Assembly: GCF_004358205.1 (NCBI RefSeq)
Contig: NZ_SMYO01000001.1
Location: 510,613-574,612, forward strand
DNA: 64,000 nt
From: Bacillus salipaludis
Lineage (GTDB): Bacteria; Bacillota; Bacilli; Bacillales_B; DSM-18226
Direction: 5' to 3'
Made by a program: the position numbers and the translations under genes. The notes beneath the pieces were generated by a model. The model ran no database searches. It saw nothing but the letters and a program-made list of their open reading frames with translations, and had not been told where the DNA came from. Numbering within the stretch: position 1 is the first letter of the stretch; the number at the start of each line of letters is the position of its first letter. Shown in pieces: positions 1 through 9,072 of the stretch.

Positions 1-662
1 TTAAGAGGATTTAAAATCACTGCAAAATCTTTATTGTTAGGAATCATTAGCAACTTTGCATTTACTTTGTTTCCAATCTCGTTTGCCATTTGAGCAAAGG
101 TGGTTTGACTAATAACCGATTTATCTCCATTATAGGGATTAACTGATATCATCATCGCAATATAATTGGAGTTAGGCATGAACTTATATTGATGGGAGAT
201 TAATTCTAGATCTCCATGCTCGAGTGGATGGCCCATTATTAGTGAGACTAAAGAATTTTTCTTATTAGACAAATCTTCATAATTCACAATCTCTTTCGTT
301 ACCGAAAGAAGCAGATCAGATAAAACAATATCAGACGATAATTCTATTAAAGGCAGACCTAAGCGATCTGCCTCCTGTAACATAACTGCTGGAATTTCAG
401 AAAAAAACCTTTTTACTTTAATAGCCAAACCGGCACAATGTTTCCCGGCGAGGTCATTGAGCAATTTAATCTGAGTATCCTTGTGATCTTTAAATACATA
501 CCCGGTAGTTAGCAGCAAATCCCCTCGTTTTAACCATGATGTATCGGGAGCATCCATAATGCTCACAGAACGGATGCTGTTATTTCCCCCTCGATCCCCT
601 GCTACAATACGGCTGCTACCAATTACCTGCAGCTTTAAAAAATCAGATACCAGAAATGACAT
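1..662 (-). CDS. PucR-family transcriptional regulator, N-terminal part (cut by window edge)
   Basis: The frame is open from an ATG at 662 to the window edge, so only about 220 N-terminal residues are visible and the C-terminal helix-turn-helix lies outside. The visible part matches the PucR N-terminal domain: an 'APDTSWLKRGDLLLTTGY' stretch near residue 40, then 'AGLAIKVKRF' and 'LGLPLIELSS'. In this family the domain precedes a Fis-like HTH, and members control purine catabolism and related nitrogen pathways. The next gene downstream of it in the same direction would lie outside the window; the nucleobase permease at 694 lies just upstream on the same strand, which fits control of purine uptake. 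The family call is firm; the effector and the regulated genes are inferred. Confidence 0.8.
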   Translation of the reverse strand, partial: MSFLVSDFLKLQVIGSSRIVAGDRGGNNSIRSVSIMDAPDTSWLKRGDLLLTTGYVFKDHKDTQIKLLNDLAGKHCAGLAIKVKRFFSEIPAVMLQEADRLGLPLIELSSDIVLSDLLLSVTKEIVNYEDLSNKKNSLVSLIMGHPLEHGDLELISHQYKFMPNSNYIAMMISVNPYNGDKSVISQTTFAQMANEIGNKVNAKLLMIPNNKDFAVILNPL

Positions 663-693
663 TGTTCACGCCTCCATTTTATAAAAACCTGTT

Positions 694-2022
694 CTATTCA
701 GCATCCAATATGGCTTCTGCTTCTACTTTCTCGAATCCATGAAAATGCCCTTCTTGCAAACTACCATTTAACAATGCGTTTAATATAACAAGAACTAATG
801 CACCAACTACAACGCCATCCCCAATTAATAAATGAAGAGTTTGTGGAAGATGAGTAAAGGCAGTGGGGACACCTTTTATTGCTAATGCGATACCAACGCC
901 AATAGCAATTGTAATTTGATTAGATGGCAAAGACATATCCGCTTTCCCAATAATTTTTAATGCAGCTGCAATTAGCATGCCAAACATCGGGATCATGGCC
1001 CCACCAAGAACAGGAGCAGGAATCATAGTGGTGAGAGCTCCTACTTTTGGGACTAGACCTAAAAATACAAGGATAATCCCGGAAGCAACCAAAACACTTA
1101 AATTTGTTACTTTCGTAAGCATAACTAACCCGACATTCTGTGAAAAAGTCGAATGGTTGAAGGAATTTAGGATACTACTAATAAATGCGCCAATTCCTTC
1201 TGCACGCAGCCCTTTTTTAATGTCGGCTTCGCCAATTTTCTTTTCTGAAAATTCACCAAGTGCCATAAATACGCCAATACTTTCAATCGCAATAATAAAG
1301 GAGATAATAACCATTGTAATAATGGCAGAAAGGTGGAATGTAGGTGTTCCAAAATAAAATGGCGTGACAATGTTAAACCATTTTGCTGTACTTACTGTTG
1401 AAAAATTCACCATTCCAAAGAAACTAGCTGCCACTGTACCAATGATCATCGAAATTAAGACAGAAATTGACTTTAAAAATCCCTTAAAAAATGTGTTGAA
1501 AATTAAAAAGCAGAGTAAGGTAAATGCAGCGATGAGCAGATTCTTTGGATCCCCAAAATTTTCAGCTCCTTGACCGCCAGCAGCATTAGCCATCGCAACA
1601 GGCATTAAGGTAATACCAATTATCAGAATCACAGAACCCGAAACAATAGGAGGGAAAAACTTTGCCAACTTACCAATAAACGGGGCACAAAGGGCAATTA
1701 CTATTCCTGAAACCATAACTGCCCCGAATACACCTGTTATCGAATATGCCTTGCCAATTGCTATGGCAGGATCAAGAACGATAAAGGATACGGCCATTAA
1801 AGCGGGTAATCGAATACCGGCGATACTCCCAAAACCAATTACTTGGATTAAAGTCGCAATACCGCATGACAATAAATCAAACGAAATAAGATAAACAAGC
1901 TGTTGTTGTGTCAATCCAAGTGAATGGGCTACAATTAATGGGACTGCTATAGCACCGCCATACATAACACAAACATGCTGAAATCCTAACGCAATTGTTT
2001 TACCGAAGCTTAATTTTCCCAT
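694..2022 (-). CDS. NCS2 nucleobase:cation symporter (xanthine/uracil permease family)
   Basis: A 442-residue polytopic membrane protein of the nucleobase-cation-symporter-2 family, expected to import xanthine, uric acid or uracil with a cation. It opens with a 'GFQHVCVMYGGAIAVP' segment typical of the family and carries the 'FSQNVGLVMLT' signature in the second half, with about a dozen hydrophobic segments between. The frame extends 20 residues further upstream, but ATG 2022 is chosen because an AAGGAGG site stands directly before it and the protein then begins at the conserved N-terminus. The adjacent PucR-type regulator suggests purine-responsive control. A second, diverged NCS2 gene lies at 5699. 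The substrate cannot be fixed from sequence alone; xanthine or urate is the best guess from context. Confidence 0.88.
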   Translation of the reverse strand: MGKLSFGKTIALGFQHVCVMYGGAIAVPLIVAHSLGLTQQQLVYLISFDLLSCGIATLIQVIGFGSIAGIRLPALMAVSFIVLDPAIAIGKAYSITGVFGAVMVSGIVIALCAPFIGKLAKFFPPIVSGSVILIIGITLMPVAMANAAGGQGAENFGDPKNLLIAAFTLLCFLIFNTFFKGFLKSISVLISMIIGTVAASFFGMVNFSTVSTAKWFNIVTPFYFGTPTFHLSAIITMVIISFIIAIESIGVFMALGEFSEKKIGEADIKKGLRAEGIGAFISSILNSFNHSTFSQNVGLVMLTKVTNLSVLVASGIILVFLGLVPKVGALTTMIPAPVLGGAMIPMFGMLIAAALKIIGKADMSLPSNQITIAIGVGIALAIKGVPTAFTHLPQTLHLLIGDGVVVGALVLVILNALLNGSLQEGHFHGFEKVEAEAILDAE

Positions 2023-2389
2023 CCATGTTCCTCCTTGATATAAGAAAATATTGGAGTTGCATTTTTCACAAAGCCGGGGCAACTATTCATTAAACAACAA
2101 ACTACTTACGGAATATAAATAATATTCAGAATTATTTTGGCAACAAAATCAAAACTATGAATCACATTTGAGATTGATTTAAGAATTCACCTTTGACATT
2201 AATTCTTTATCTTTATATACAACAGCTTCATAGATAGACATATTTACTCCCTTTTAATCAAAAATTTACATTATTTTTGAGATGCCCGTGGAAACGCTGT
2301 CAAAAAAAGATTTAATTTATCATTCTGCGTAGCTTGCCAAAATTCCTCCCTTTTTTATAATTCACAATCGTTTTTTATTAAGAATAAAT

Positions 2390-2614
2390 CTAAGAACAAT
2401 GCATTAAACTCTTGCCCAGGCTTGGACAAAAGCCGTTTGGATTGTGCACCTTCCACATCCGAATTTTCATTTCCACCGGTTTTACTTCAAAGACAACAAC
2501 ATTTTGTGAGCCCTCACTGATATAACCAATTTCTAATAATACCTGTAAATGCTCTGTTAATTCTAATACATTCACTTCACTTCCCGGATAACCAAACCCA
2601 GGATGCTGAAAACC
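2390..2614 (-). pseudogene. Unidentified gene tail, possibly sugar-phosphate isomerase/epimerase-like
   Basis: A reading frame of about 74 residues has no plausible upstream start: a TAG lies just before its first recognisable residues 'GFQHPGFGYPGSEVNV'. It continues through 'ELTEHLQVLLEIGYIS' and 'NVVVFEVKP' to a stop at 2390. This resembles the end of a TIM-barrel sugar isomerase-like protein in my memory of such families, but I could not confirm it. It abuts the allantoate-hydrolase-like remnant upstream, and both appear to be debris of deleted catabolic genes. There is a possible GTG start at 2575, but no convincing ribosome binding site. Confidence 0.3.
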
Positions 2615-2624
2615 CTATGCAGGA

Positions 2625-2756
2625 TTCAATTCGTACCGTCATGCCTGCTTCCGTCATCCATTTACTAACTAATTCCTTGCCTTCACGAAACTCCTTTGTA
2701 AAAGACAATCAAGTTACACCGATTGAAGGCACAGAGATTGCCGTTAATTTATTCAT
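2625..2756 (-). pseudogene. Remnant of allantoate amidohydrolase-like (M20 family) gene
   Basis: From ATG 2756 the frame reads MNKL...IGVT, then TGA at 2709-2711, then 'LSFTKEFREGKELVSKWM' and 'EAGMTVRIE' in the same frame. The M20 hydrolases that cleave allantoate or N-carbamoyl amino acids begin with the pattern 'GGVTRLSFT...A...KWMEEAGL.VR.D', so the TGA stands exactly where an arginine is expected (a CGA to TGA change would explain it). Only about 44 residues of a roughly 400-residue enzyme remain and none of the metal ligands survive, so it cannot be functional. Its position beside a purine permease fits a lost allantoin-degradation cluster. Confidence 0.55.
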
Positions 2757-3426
2757 TCTATTTGAAATCCTCTGACCAACAATTTGTCTTTTAATGTAGG
2801 ACAATTTACTTCCCCCTTCCCAAAATGTAATGATACGCTATTTGTTGCCTATTAAGGAACATTGTTCCAAAATATATTTATAATATTAGCACCAAAAATC
2901 CCTAATTTCAAGATTTTTCTGATTATTATTTAATAATTATTACAAAAAGTTAAAGTGTTTTTTCGTACACTTCAGAAAGTTTCCTTTCAACTTTCCTTGA
3001 ATAACTTTGTAAAGTTTAGGTTTTTAATTTTTATAAACTCATGAAATTAACTTTACAGAGATTACTAATTATGAATCAAATTTACCGTAAATTGAACAAA
3101 AGTCCGCTAGTACTTTCAGTCAGTTGACACAATAATGAAAAGGATTCACCTTCTTTTCCTTAGTTCAAAGTCGTAATCTAATACAGAATAGGATATATGA
3201 GTGACGAAAAGTAAAAGTCAGGCTATGGATTGCGTTAAACCTAACAACGATCGTATTCGGGTAAACAGTTTCAAAAGAAGCACCTAAATAGAGCTAAAAA
3301 TTACGGAACAAGAAAGCAAGGGATACTGGCTCAGGTCTATCAATCTATTAGCTGTTATAAAGTGAAAACCAAAATCCATTTACCCTTCTCTTTCGAATTT
3401 CATGTTTGTTTGGAAATTACAGGCGG
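2757..3426. other. Intergenic stretch without recognisable gene
   Basis: AT-rich sequence with frequent stops in every frame. I see no intact gene, RNA or clean hairpin. It separates the purine-gene debris from the recombinase remnant and is probably decayed DNA. Confidence 0.4.
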
Positions 3427-3629
3427 TATGTAGATGCTAAAAAAGATATTGGCTCTTCTATTACCTTATTTAATTATGTAAGAGATTTTTGTAATTTCTT
3501 TAATTGGCTTATAACGGAAGGAATTATGATGTGTGATCGAATTAAGGATATTCCCCCAGAGGTCTATCCTCACTCACATTAGATGAAGTAAGGAGTTATT
3601 TTCAAATTTTTAGCGAGGAAAAAATTTAA
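3427..3629 (+). pseudogene. Tyrosine recombinase/integrase remnant (frameshifted)
   Basis: The plus strand reads 'YVDAKKDIGSSITLFNYVRD' and 'FCNFFNWLITEGIMM', then a stop. One frame over it continues with 'LTLDEVRSYFQIFSEEKI' and another stop. This is the join between the core-binding (SAM-like) domain and the start of the catalytic domain of a phage-type integrase, where 'LT.DEV..YF' is typical. The catalytic R-H-R-Y residues are absent. The fragment is a dead relic of a mobile element and cannot recombine DNA. Confidence 0.5.
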
Positions 3630-3640
3630 AGCAGCAAACG

Positions 3641-3784
3641 ATGAAACAAAATAAATTAATCCTAAGGGTAGGTAAATATCGAATAGACCGAAATTTTTTG
3701 CCGGAGGGTGCAGCTGAAATATCCGTACCGGATACAGCAGAATTTACTTTTAAACAGATAAAAGCACGCGCTAATATAAAATAG
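3641..3784 (+). CDS. Short hypothetical ORF next to integrase remnant
   Basis: A 47-codon frame begins MKQNKLILRVGK and ends KARANIK. No family is recognised. Upstream it is in frame with 'LKQQT', so it may simply continue the recombinase debris after a second frameshift instead of being an independent gene. No clear ribosome binding site precedes the ATG. Confidence 0.2.
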   Translation: MKQNKLILRVGKYRIDRNFLPEGAAEISVPDTAEFTFKQIKARANIK

Positions 3785-3983
3785 CGTGTAGGTATCGCCT
3801 ACTAATAATATTCTTATACTATTTAATATTGGAAACCCGTTTGTTCAAAAGGAAAAAGGGATGCATCAATAATCAATAAAACAGCGACAGGCTAGAACTT
3901 TATTTTCTCATCCTAGGCTACCACTGTTTTTATTGTTCGGGTTTGTCAAAATAAGCATGGTCGTTTTTTTGTCCATCAACCGT

Positions 3984-4622
3984 TTAGGTCAAAAACTGGG
4001 GGGATTGGGGAGCGTGCATCCGCCAAAAGGAAACAACCTGTTCCGTATCTGCCACCATTCCAAAATAGGTATCTACGGTTTTTAAGGTCATATCGTGTTC
4101 TTCCTGCGAAAAAGCAGCGCAGGCATCTTTCATGAGCACAATTCGATAATCCAGCATAAACCCGTCTCTGGCAGTTGATTCCACACAAAGATTCGTGCTG
4201 ACGCCTGTTAAAATCAAGGTTTCGATTTTAAGAGTTCGCAATATGGACTCCAGCCTAGTATGAACGAATCCACTGTAACGATGCTTCTTCACAATGATGT
4301 CATTCGGCTGCGGTGCAACTTCGTAAAATTCCGCTCCCCAACTCCCCGTCTGGCAAATCGGGTTGACACCATCCGGAAAGCGGGAAAGCCAAACCTCAGA
4401 ATCAGTCGCCTTCTCATGATTCGTCTGCAAAAAAATGATTGGAACAGAGTGCTCTCTTGCCCCATCTAATAAGCTGCGCAAGCTCGGCAGTATTTTTTTG
4501 ACCGCGCTGACGTCGCTTCCGCTTTTGGCAATTGCTCCATCAGGATGGCAGTAATCGTTTTGCATATCCACAACGATGACGGTCGTGTTTTTCCGTTCCA
4601 AGTTCTCATTTAATTTTTCCAA
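3984..4622 (-). CDS. Isochorismatase-fold cysteine hydrolase
   Basis: A protein of about 212 residues of the isochorismatase-like superfamily, hydrolysing a C-N or similar bond through a catalytic Asp-Lys-Cys triad. The aspartate lies in 'VVDMQNDYC', the lysine in 'IIVKKHRYSGF' and the cysteine in 'GVSTNLCVEST'. Relatives include ureidoacrylate hydrolase RutB, N-carbamoylsarcosine amidase and nicotinamidase. Given the nucleobase transporters around it, a ureido or carbamoyl substrate from purine or pyrimidine breakdown is plausible but inferred. The frame extends to an ATG at 4643, yet a near-perfect AAAGGGGGTGA site sits 8 bases before a TTG at 4622, which I take as the start. Neighbouring genes are decayed, so it may be a survivor of a former catabolic cluster. 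Confidence 0.78.
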   Translation of the reverse strand: MEKLNENLERKNTTVIVVDMQNDYCHPDGAIAKSGSDVSAVKKILPSLRSLLDGAREHSVPIIFLQTNHEKATDSEVWLSRFPDGVNPICQTGSWGAEFYEVAPQPNDIIVKKHRYSGFVHTRLESILRTLKIETLILTGVSTNLCVESTARDGFMLDYRIVLMKDACAAFSQEEHDMTLKTVDTYFGMVADTEQVVSFWRMHAPQSPQFLT

Positions 4623-4643
4623 CCTTTTCACCCCCTTTACCAT

Positions 4644-4978
4644 GCTTATTATTCCTATTCGATGCTATCAATATTACAACATGCAAATTAGGTCTATTAC
4701 CTCGGTTATGGTGCGAATCCATTCCCTCCCCAAAAAAATCTAATCTGTCAATAAGCAGGTAAACCAGAAAACATTTGAATCGATAAAAAAGCTTTGTGAA
4801 GAAATGTACTTAAACTAATTCTGCCCGTTAATCTAAGTGAAAACATTCACAATCTTTACTCTGATAATTCAACATAAATATCCAATTTTATTGATAACGT
4901 TCTTCAACATTCTGGACCGTTTGTTGAAATAGAAGCCTTTTGCTCTGGATAAGCAAAGATTTTTTTGACGAGTTTCTT
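4644..4978. other. Intergenic stretch, nothing recognised
   Basis: About 335 bases of AT-rich sequence between the hydrolase gene and the RHS remnant. No reading frame, RNA or strong hairpin stands out. Confidence 0.4.
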
Positions 4979-5334
4979 CTATTTTATCCCGTCAATCGGA
5001 TCTTTGCTAATAAACCGCATGGTTGAAGGATTGTAATAACGGGTATTCCAATAATACATCCCAATCGCGTTATCCCAACGATATCCAGCGTAGTGGTATG
5101 GGTTTCGATCTGCCAATGTTCCCGTACTGATTGTGATGTTTCCCCAAGCATCATACGTATATTGTACTAACACCTTACCGTTTCCATCTGATAAATAAGC
5201 GACATCTCCATGTCCATTCAAATGATAATAAACGTAAAACCTTGTTCACTCGTCCACATGATGGTGGAAACTAAATTATTTCCTTTTTGATCATACGTAT
5301 AATTTTCTAACAGCGTTCCATTGCTATCTGTTTC
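4979..5334 (-). pseudogene. RHS-repeat protein core-domain remnant
   Basis: The end of an RHS/YD-repeat protein. The best part, 4979-5221, reads 'GHGDVAYLSDGNGKVLVQY', 'YDAWGNI' and 'YYWNTRYYNPSTMRFISKDP', the hallmark of the RHS-associated core that closes the shell around a C-terminal toxin. Upstream, 'ETDSNGTLLENYTYDQKGNN' continues in another frame, so there is a frameshift near 5225. The polypeptide stops right after 'DPIDGIK', where the variable toxin tip should begin. Neither the long repeat region nor a toxin or immunity gene is present. The fragment is non-functional as a toxin-delivery protein. Confidence 0.7.
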
Positions 5335-5662
5335 TTAGGAAAGCTTTTGGCTTGTCCCAATGGCCCAGGCCCTGCGTAGCTGTCACCAGGGGCAAAGTAG
5401 CATTCAAAACCTTGTAACCACAACGATTTAACGATGTTCCGAATTTGAATTAGGAATCGGAACTTGCCCATTTTGAAGGTTAAAAATCACTCAATTATGT
5501 GCAAATTAGCATTACAAGCAAAGGGTTTTGTTCCGATATCGGATTACCATTTATTTACATTCGTTTGTCCCTGGTATCACGGACGCTGGTATTACTCCTA
5601 TATGGCGATTTTTGGACTTATCTCGGACTTACCCCTATTCGGCCTAACCGAGAAGGATTTTT

Positions 5663-5700
5663 AAAAAACAAGGCCCCATTGCAATAGGGCCTTGTTTTTT
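5663..5700. terminator. Bidirectional intrinsic terminator
   Basis: Perfect stem AAGGCCC/GGGCCTT around a small ATTGCAAT loop region, with A-run before and T-run after, so it works on either strand. It lies directly behind the stop codon of the minus-strand permease gene at 5699. Confidence 0.85.
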
Positions 5701-7060
5701 AAGGGCTTTCTCGGATCAGCTCTTGTTCCTCTGATTGTAAACGCGGCAACTTAAACATAGTTTGGAAATTGAGACATAGATTCAATACGATTGCAATGAT
5801 ACTTGCTGAGAATAGGCCATTGCTTAGCAACATCTGAAGCATGGCTGGCATATGAGCAAATACATCAGGCTGGAAGTTTGAACCTACGCCAACAGACATG
5901 CTCGTACCGATGATAAGTGTTGCATGAGTCTTATGGAAATCAACTTTTGAAAGAATTGAAATCCCAGCTGCTGTTACCATACCAAAAATTGCAAGCATCG
6001 CACCGCCGCGGACACATGCCGGAATGATGGTAATAGCAGCTGCAAATTTTGGTAAAAAGCTTAGGATGACAAGAGAGCATCCAGTTGTGATTGATACATA
6101 ACGGCTTTTCACACCGCTTAGGGCCATAACGCCAATGTTTTCATTTAAGAATGCATGAGGTACAGAGTTAAACAAACCCGATAATACTTGAGTGATTGCT
6201 TGCCCTCTTAATCCGCTTACAATTGTCTTTTCAGATGATTCAGTTTCACAAGCCTCATCTAATACTGAGAAGGAACCGAAACATTGAATAAGGTTAATAA
6301 TACAGAAAATGGTCATCGTAATAATAGCGCTTACCTTGAAGACTGGCACTCCAAAGTGGAATGGGGTGATGACTTGGACCCAATTTGCTGATGATACCGG
6401 GCTTGTATTAATCATTCCCATAAATCCAGCAATTACTGTTCCGATCGCAACTCCGAGCAGCATGGACAATGTTTTAATAATTCCTTTTCCATACTTATGA
6501 AGCAAAACAATGGTGAGTAAAACAATTAATCCAATAATGATGTTTATAGGAGAACCGTAACCAGGAGTTCCTTCACCACCTGCAAAATCTTTAAAGGCGG
6601 TCGGTGCAAGAGTAATTCCCATAATGGTAATGAAAGTTCCTGTAACAACCTTTGGAAATAATAATAGAATTTTATCAAAGAAAAATGAGAGAAGGACAAT
6701 AATAATTCCAGACGCTATAATTGAGCCAAAAAGAGTAGGAAGTCCATATTGTTTGCCAATGATGATCATTGGGCCAAGCGTGATAAACGATGAACCCATT
6801 ACAAATGGTAGTCTAGAACCAATTCCTTTACCGATTCCAAAAACCTGAATAAGGATGGCTAATCCACTTGAAAGTAAAATAGCGGAAACCAAATAGGCAA
6901 TGGTTTTTGCGTCGAGCCCAATTGAACTACCGACAATAACTGGAACCATAAAGGATCCTACCATTGTAAGGAGATGCTGAAGTCCGAGGGGCAATAACTT
7001 TACCAGCGGGAGTTTTTCGTTGAAGACAGCGTTTACATCAATAGATGATTTCGTTTTCAT
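5699..7060 (-). CDS. NCS2 nucleobase:cation symporter, second copy
   Basis: A 453-residue polytopic membrane permease of the xanthine/uracil (NCS2) family. 'LPLGLQHLLTMVGSFMVPVI' marks the first segment, and 'LNENIGVMALSG' occupies the place of the family signature QNxG, here with Glu instead of Gln. Start ATG 7060 is preceded by AAGGAGG at good spacing. It is clearly diverged from the permease at 694, so it is not a recent duplication and probably carries a different purine or pyrimidine. It ends at a strong bidirectional terminator and seems to be transcribed alone; the several hundred bases upstream contain no other gene before the group II intron. Confidence 0.87.
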   Translation of the reverse strand: MKTKSSIDVNAVFNEKLPLVKLLPLGLQHLLTMVGSFMVPVIVGSSIGLDAKTIAYLVSAILLSSGLAILIQVFGIGKGIGSRLPFVMGSSFITLGPMIIIGKQYGLPTLFGSIIASGIIIVLLSFFFDKILLLFPKVVTGTFITIMGITLAPTAFKDFAGGEGTPGYGSPINIIIGLIVLLTIVLLHKYGKGIIKTLSMLLGVAIGTVIAGFMGMINTSPVSSANWVQVITPFHFGVPVFKVSAIITMTIFCIINLIQCFGSFSVLDEACETESSEKTIVSGLRGQAITQVLSGLFNSVPHAFLNENIGVMALSGVKSRYVSITTGCSLVILSFLPKFAAAITIIPACVRGGAMLAIFGMVTAAGISILSKVDFHKTHATLIIGTSMSVGVGSNFQPDVFAHMPAMLQMLLSNGLFSASIIAIVLNLCLNFQTMFKLPRLQSEEQELIRESP

Positions 7061-7419
7061 TATTTTCCTCCTTAAATATTAGAAAAGATAGATTTTTCTT
7101 GGCAAAAAAACAGAGTAGCAGATAGTAAATTTGATCTAAATGTTTCTCATTGTGTAAATATCTAAGGGAGTAAATAGGCATTAATTGCATCATCGCAGTT
7201 GTTGTTTATTACGAAACGCTGTTTCCTATTTATTTTAAAAAAAACCGTTTTCTACTTTGCCTAGTATTTAAATCTGTGAGGTAGATAAATACGATGATGT
7301 GAACATTATATGGGAATTTTAAATAATTTTCAACATTATTAACTTTTATAATTTTTTGATAATTATTTTAAAAAACGCTGTAGAATTTTAACGGGTTTAC
7401 TTTAGAAGTGCAAACAATC
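7061..7419. other. Upstream region of the NCS2 permease
   Basis: About 360 bases that must carry the promoter of the minus-strand permease at 5699. I looked for a purine riboswitch core and did not find its conserved loop sequences. No gene is visible. Confidence 0.35.
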
Positions 7420-7484
7420 AAATAACAACATAAAACACTCTGGTTTTCACATATGAATTCACAGTGTGTTTTAATTTGTTATTT
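7420..7484. terminator. Long imperfect hairpin beside the intron
   Basis: Arms of about 22 bases (AATAACAACATAAAACACTCTG against CAGTGTGTTTTAATTTGTTATT, split here as left and right arm) enclose an 18-base loop, with T-rich flanks on both sides. It could be a bidirectional terminator. It stands about 155 bases from the 3' end of the group II intron. Confidence 0.5.
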
Positions 7485-7683
7485 CAAGGCTTAATTCTCA
7501 GGTTTATTGTGACCTTTTTTAATCTTATGAAGTATTCTATTGGGATTTTATTTTCAAGGTTATACCTAGCAGAAGTTCTCATTGAGGGCTAATTTTTTGC
7601 TTTGAACTCCTAAGGAGCACAGATTATCTTACTCCACTAGTCGAGTAGAAGGGAGCCTTTCTACCTTGCGGTAGATTGTACTC

Positions 7684-7732
7684 CTCCCCCCTCACAGAAC
7701 CGTGCTTGCGCTATTAACGCACACGGCTCCTC
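7684..7732 (-). ncRNA. Group II intron domain V
   Basis: The catalytic hairpin of the intron: the stem GAGCCGTG...CACGGTTC with internal TGCG/CGCA pairing around a TTAATA loop, followed by TGTGAGG. Domain V is the most conserved group II element and confirms the strand and the 3' end of the intron. Confidence 0.8.
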
Positions 7733-7743
7733 CTAGTCATCAT

Positions 7744-9072
7744 TTACAAAATATAGCTAATTTCTTTTCTTAAGTCGTATATATTAACCTTAACTCTTGC
7801 GTATGGTAATGGATATTTATTAAGAAAGAGTGTGAATTTATCCCAAGTAAATGATTTCCTTTGACTTCTTCTATTGAGCCATTTAAACAGTAGGTATCCG
7901 ATTTTGTCTCTGAATTTGTTTACACTTTGGGTATTATCTGTGATGCAATAGTAGTTGTAATAACCTACTAGTGAGCGTTTAAATCTATCCATAATCATAT
8001 GAATGTCTTTATTTCTGTTAATTTTCAACCATTCTTTAATTTCTTTTAGTTTAGCTTGGACTTTCTTCCTGCTTGTTCTCCGTTTTACTCGAAATTTCCC
8101 TTGTTTACTCCTACCGCAATAGTGTGTAAATCCAAGGAAATCAAAAGTTGCAGGTTTACTTCTTCCCTGTTGATTTGCATTTTGCTCCGCAAACCGCCCG
8201 AAGGGTATGATTTTGGTTTTATCCTCAGCTATTTCTAGATTAAATTTCTTTAATCTCAACTTTAAAGAATGGAAGAATTGCTCGGCTTCACATTTATATT
8301 GAAAACAACAAACAAAATCGTCTGCATATCTCACTATGTAGGCTTGTCCCATGCACTGTTTCCTAACCCTTTTCTCAAACCATAGGTCAAGGACATAATG
8401 GAGGTATACATTGGCTAATATCGGAGATATTACTCCACCTTGCGGTGTGCCTTTGTCTGTTTTATATTTCTTACCTTCTTCCATGTATCCACCTTTAAGG
8501 AATCTACCAATGATTCTTAGTAGGTTAGGGTCAGCGATTCGCAGTTTTAAGAAATCCATCATCCATGTGTGGTCAACGTTGTCAAAGAATCCTTTAATAT
8601 CTACATCTACTACATAATTTACTGTTCTCTTTTCAATATAGTGGTTAAGTATTTTCAAAGCATCGTGGCAGTTACGATTTGGACGGAATCCAAATGAACA
8701 GTCTAGAAAATCATTTTCATAGATGGTATTTAGTATTTTCGTTATGCCTCTTTGAACAATCTTATCTTCATGTTCCGGAATCCCCAATGGTCTTTTCTTG
8801 TTTGAATTGAGCTTTGGAATATACATTCTCCTTACTGGAACAGGACGATAACTTTTGCTTTTAAGCCTATTTACTAAATTCTCTATGTTTTCTTTTAGAT
8901 TTTCACTGTATTGCTCTTTAGTTGTACCATTAACCCCAGTTGCCTTTTTGGTAGGTAGCTCCTGGTGACATTGAGCTAATGATTGCTCATTTAATAAATG
9001 TACAAGAGATGTAAATTTCATTTTAGAATCAAACTTTGCTAATTCTGCTATCCTTAGTAGTTTTGTTTCCAT
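7744..9072 (-). CDS. ltrA: Group II intron-encoded reverse transcriptase/maturase
   Basis: A 442-residue intron-encoded protein that folds and splices its own intron RNA and copies it into DNA after reverse splicing. The reverse transcriptase domain runs from about residue 40 to 320: 'RPLGIPEHEDKIVQ', 'CSFGFRPNRNCHDAL', 'VDVDIKGFFDNVDH', 'GTPQGGVISPILANVYLH' and the catalytic 'YADD' near residue 250. The maturase (X) domain follows with 'LVGYYNYYCITDN'. The protein ends there, with no C-terminal HNH endonuclease. Start ATG 9072 is preceded by AAGGAT. No frameshift or stop is seen, so it is probably active. Confidence 0.95.
   Translation of the reverse strand: METKLLRIAELAKFDSKMKFTSLVHLLNEQSLAQCHQELPTKKATGVNGTTKEQYSENLKENIENLVNRLKSKSYRPVPVRRMYIPKLNSNKKRPLGIPEHEDKIVQRGITKILNTIYENDFLDCSFGFRPNRNCHDALKILNHYIEKRTVNYVVDVDIKGFFDNVDHTWMMDFLKLRIADPNLLRIIGRFLKGGYMEEGKKYKTDKGTPQGGVISPILANVYLHYVLDLWFEKRVRKQCMGQAYIVRYADDFVCCFQYKCEAEQFFHSLKLRLKKFNLEIAEDKTKIIPFGRFAEQNANQQGRSKPATFDFLGFTHYCGRSKQGKFRVKRRTSRKKVQAKLKEIKEWLKINRNKDIHMIMDRFKRSLVGYYNYYCITDNTQSVNKFRDKIGYLLFKWLNRRSQRKSFTWDKFTLFLNKYPLPYARVKVNIYDLRKEISYIL

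Noticed and set aside
977..1573. Open frames on the plus strand opposite the first permease
   Set aside because: Shadow frames of the minus-strand permease gene; no ribosome sites and no plausible protein.
5464..5687. Plus-strand frames of 60-66 codons after the RHS remnant
   Set aside because: No ribosome site, unlike any known family, and the two frames overlap each other; treated as chance.
7061..7419. Purine riboswitch before the second permease
   Set aside because: The conserved loop sequences of the purine aptamer are not present in this stretch on the minus strand.
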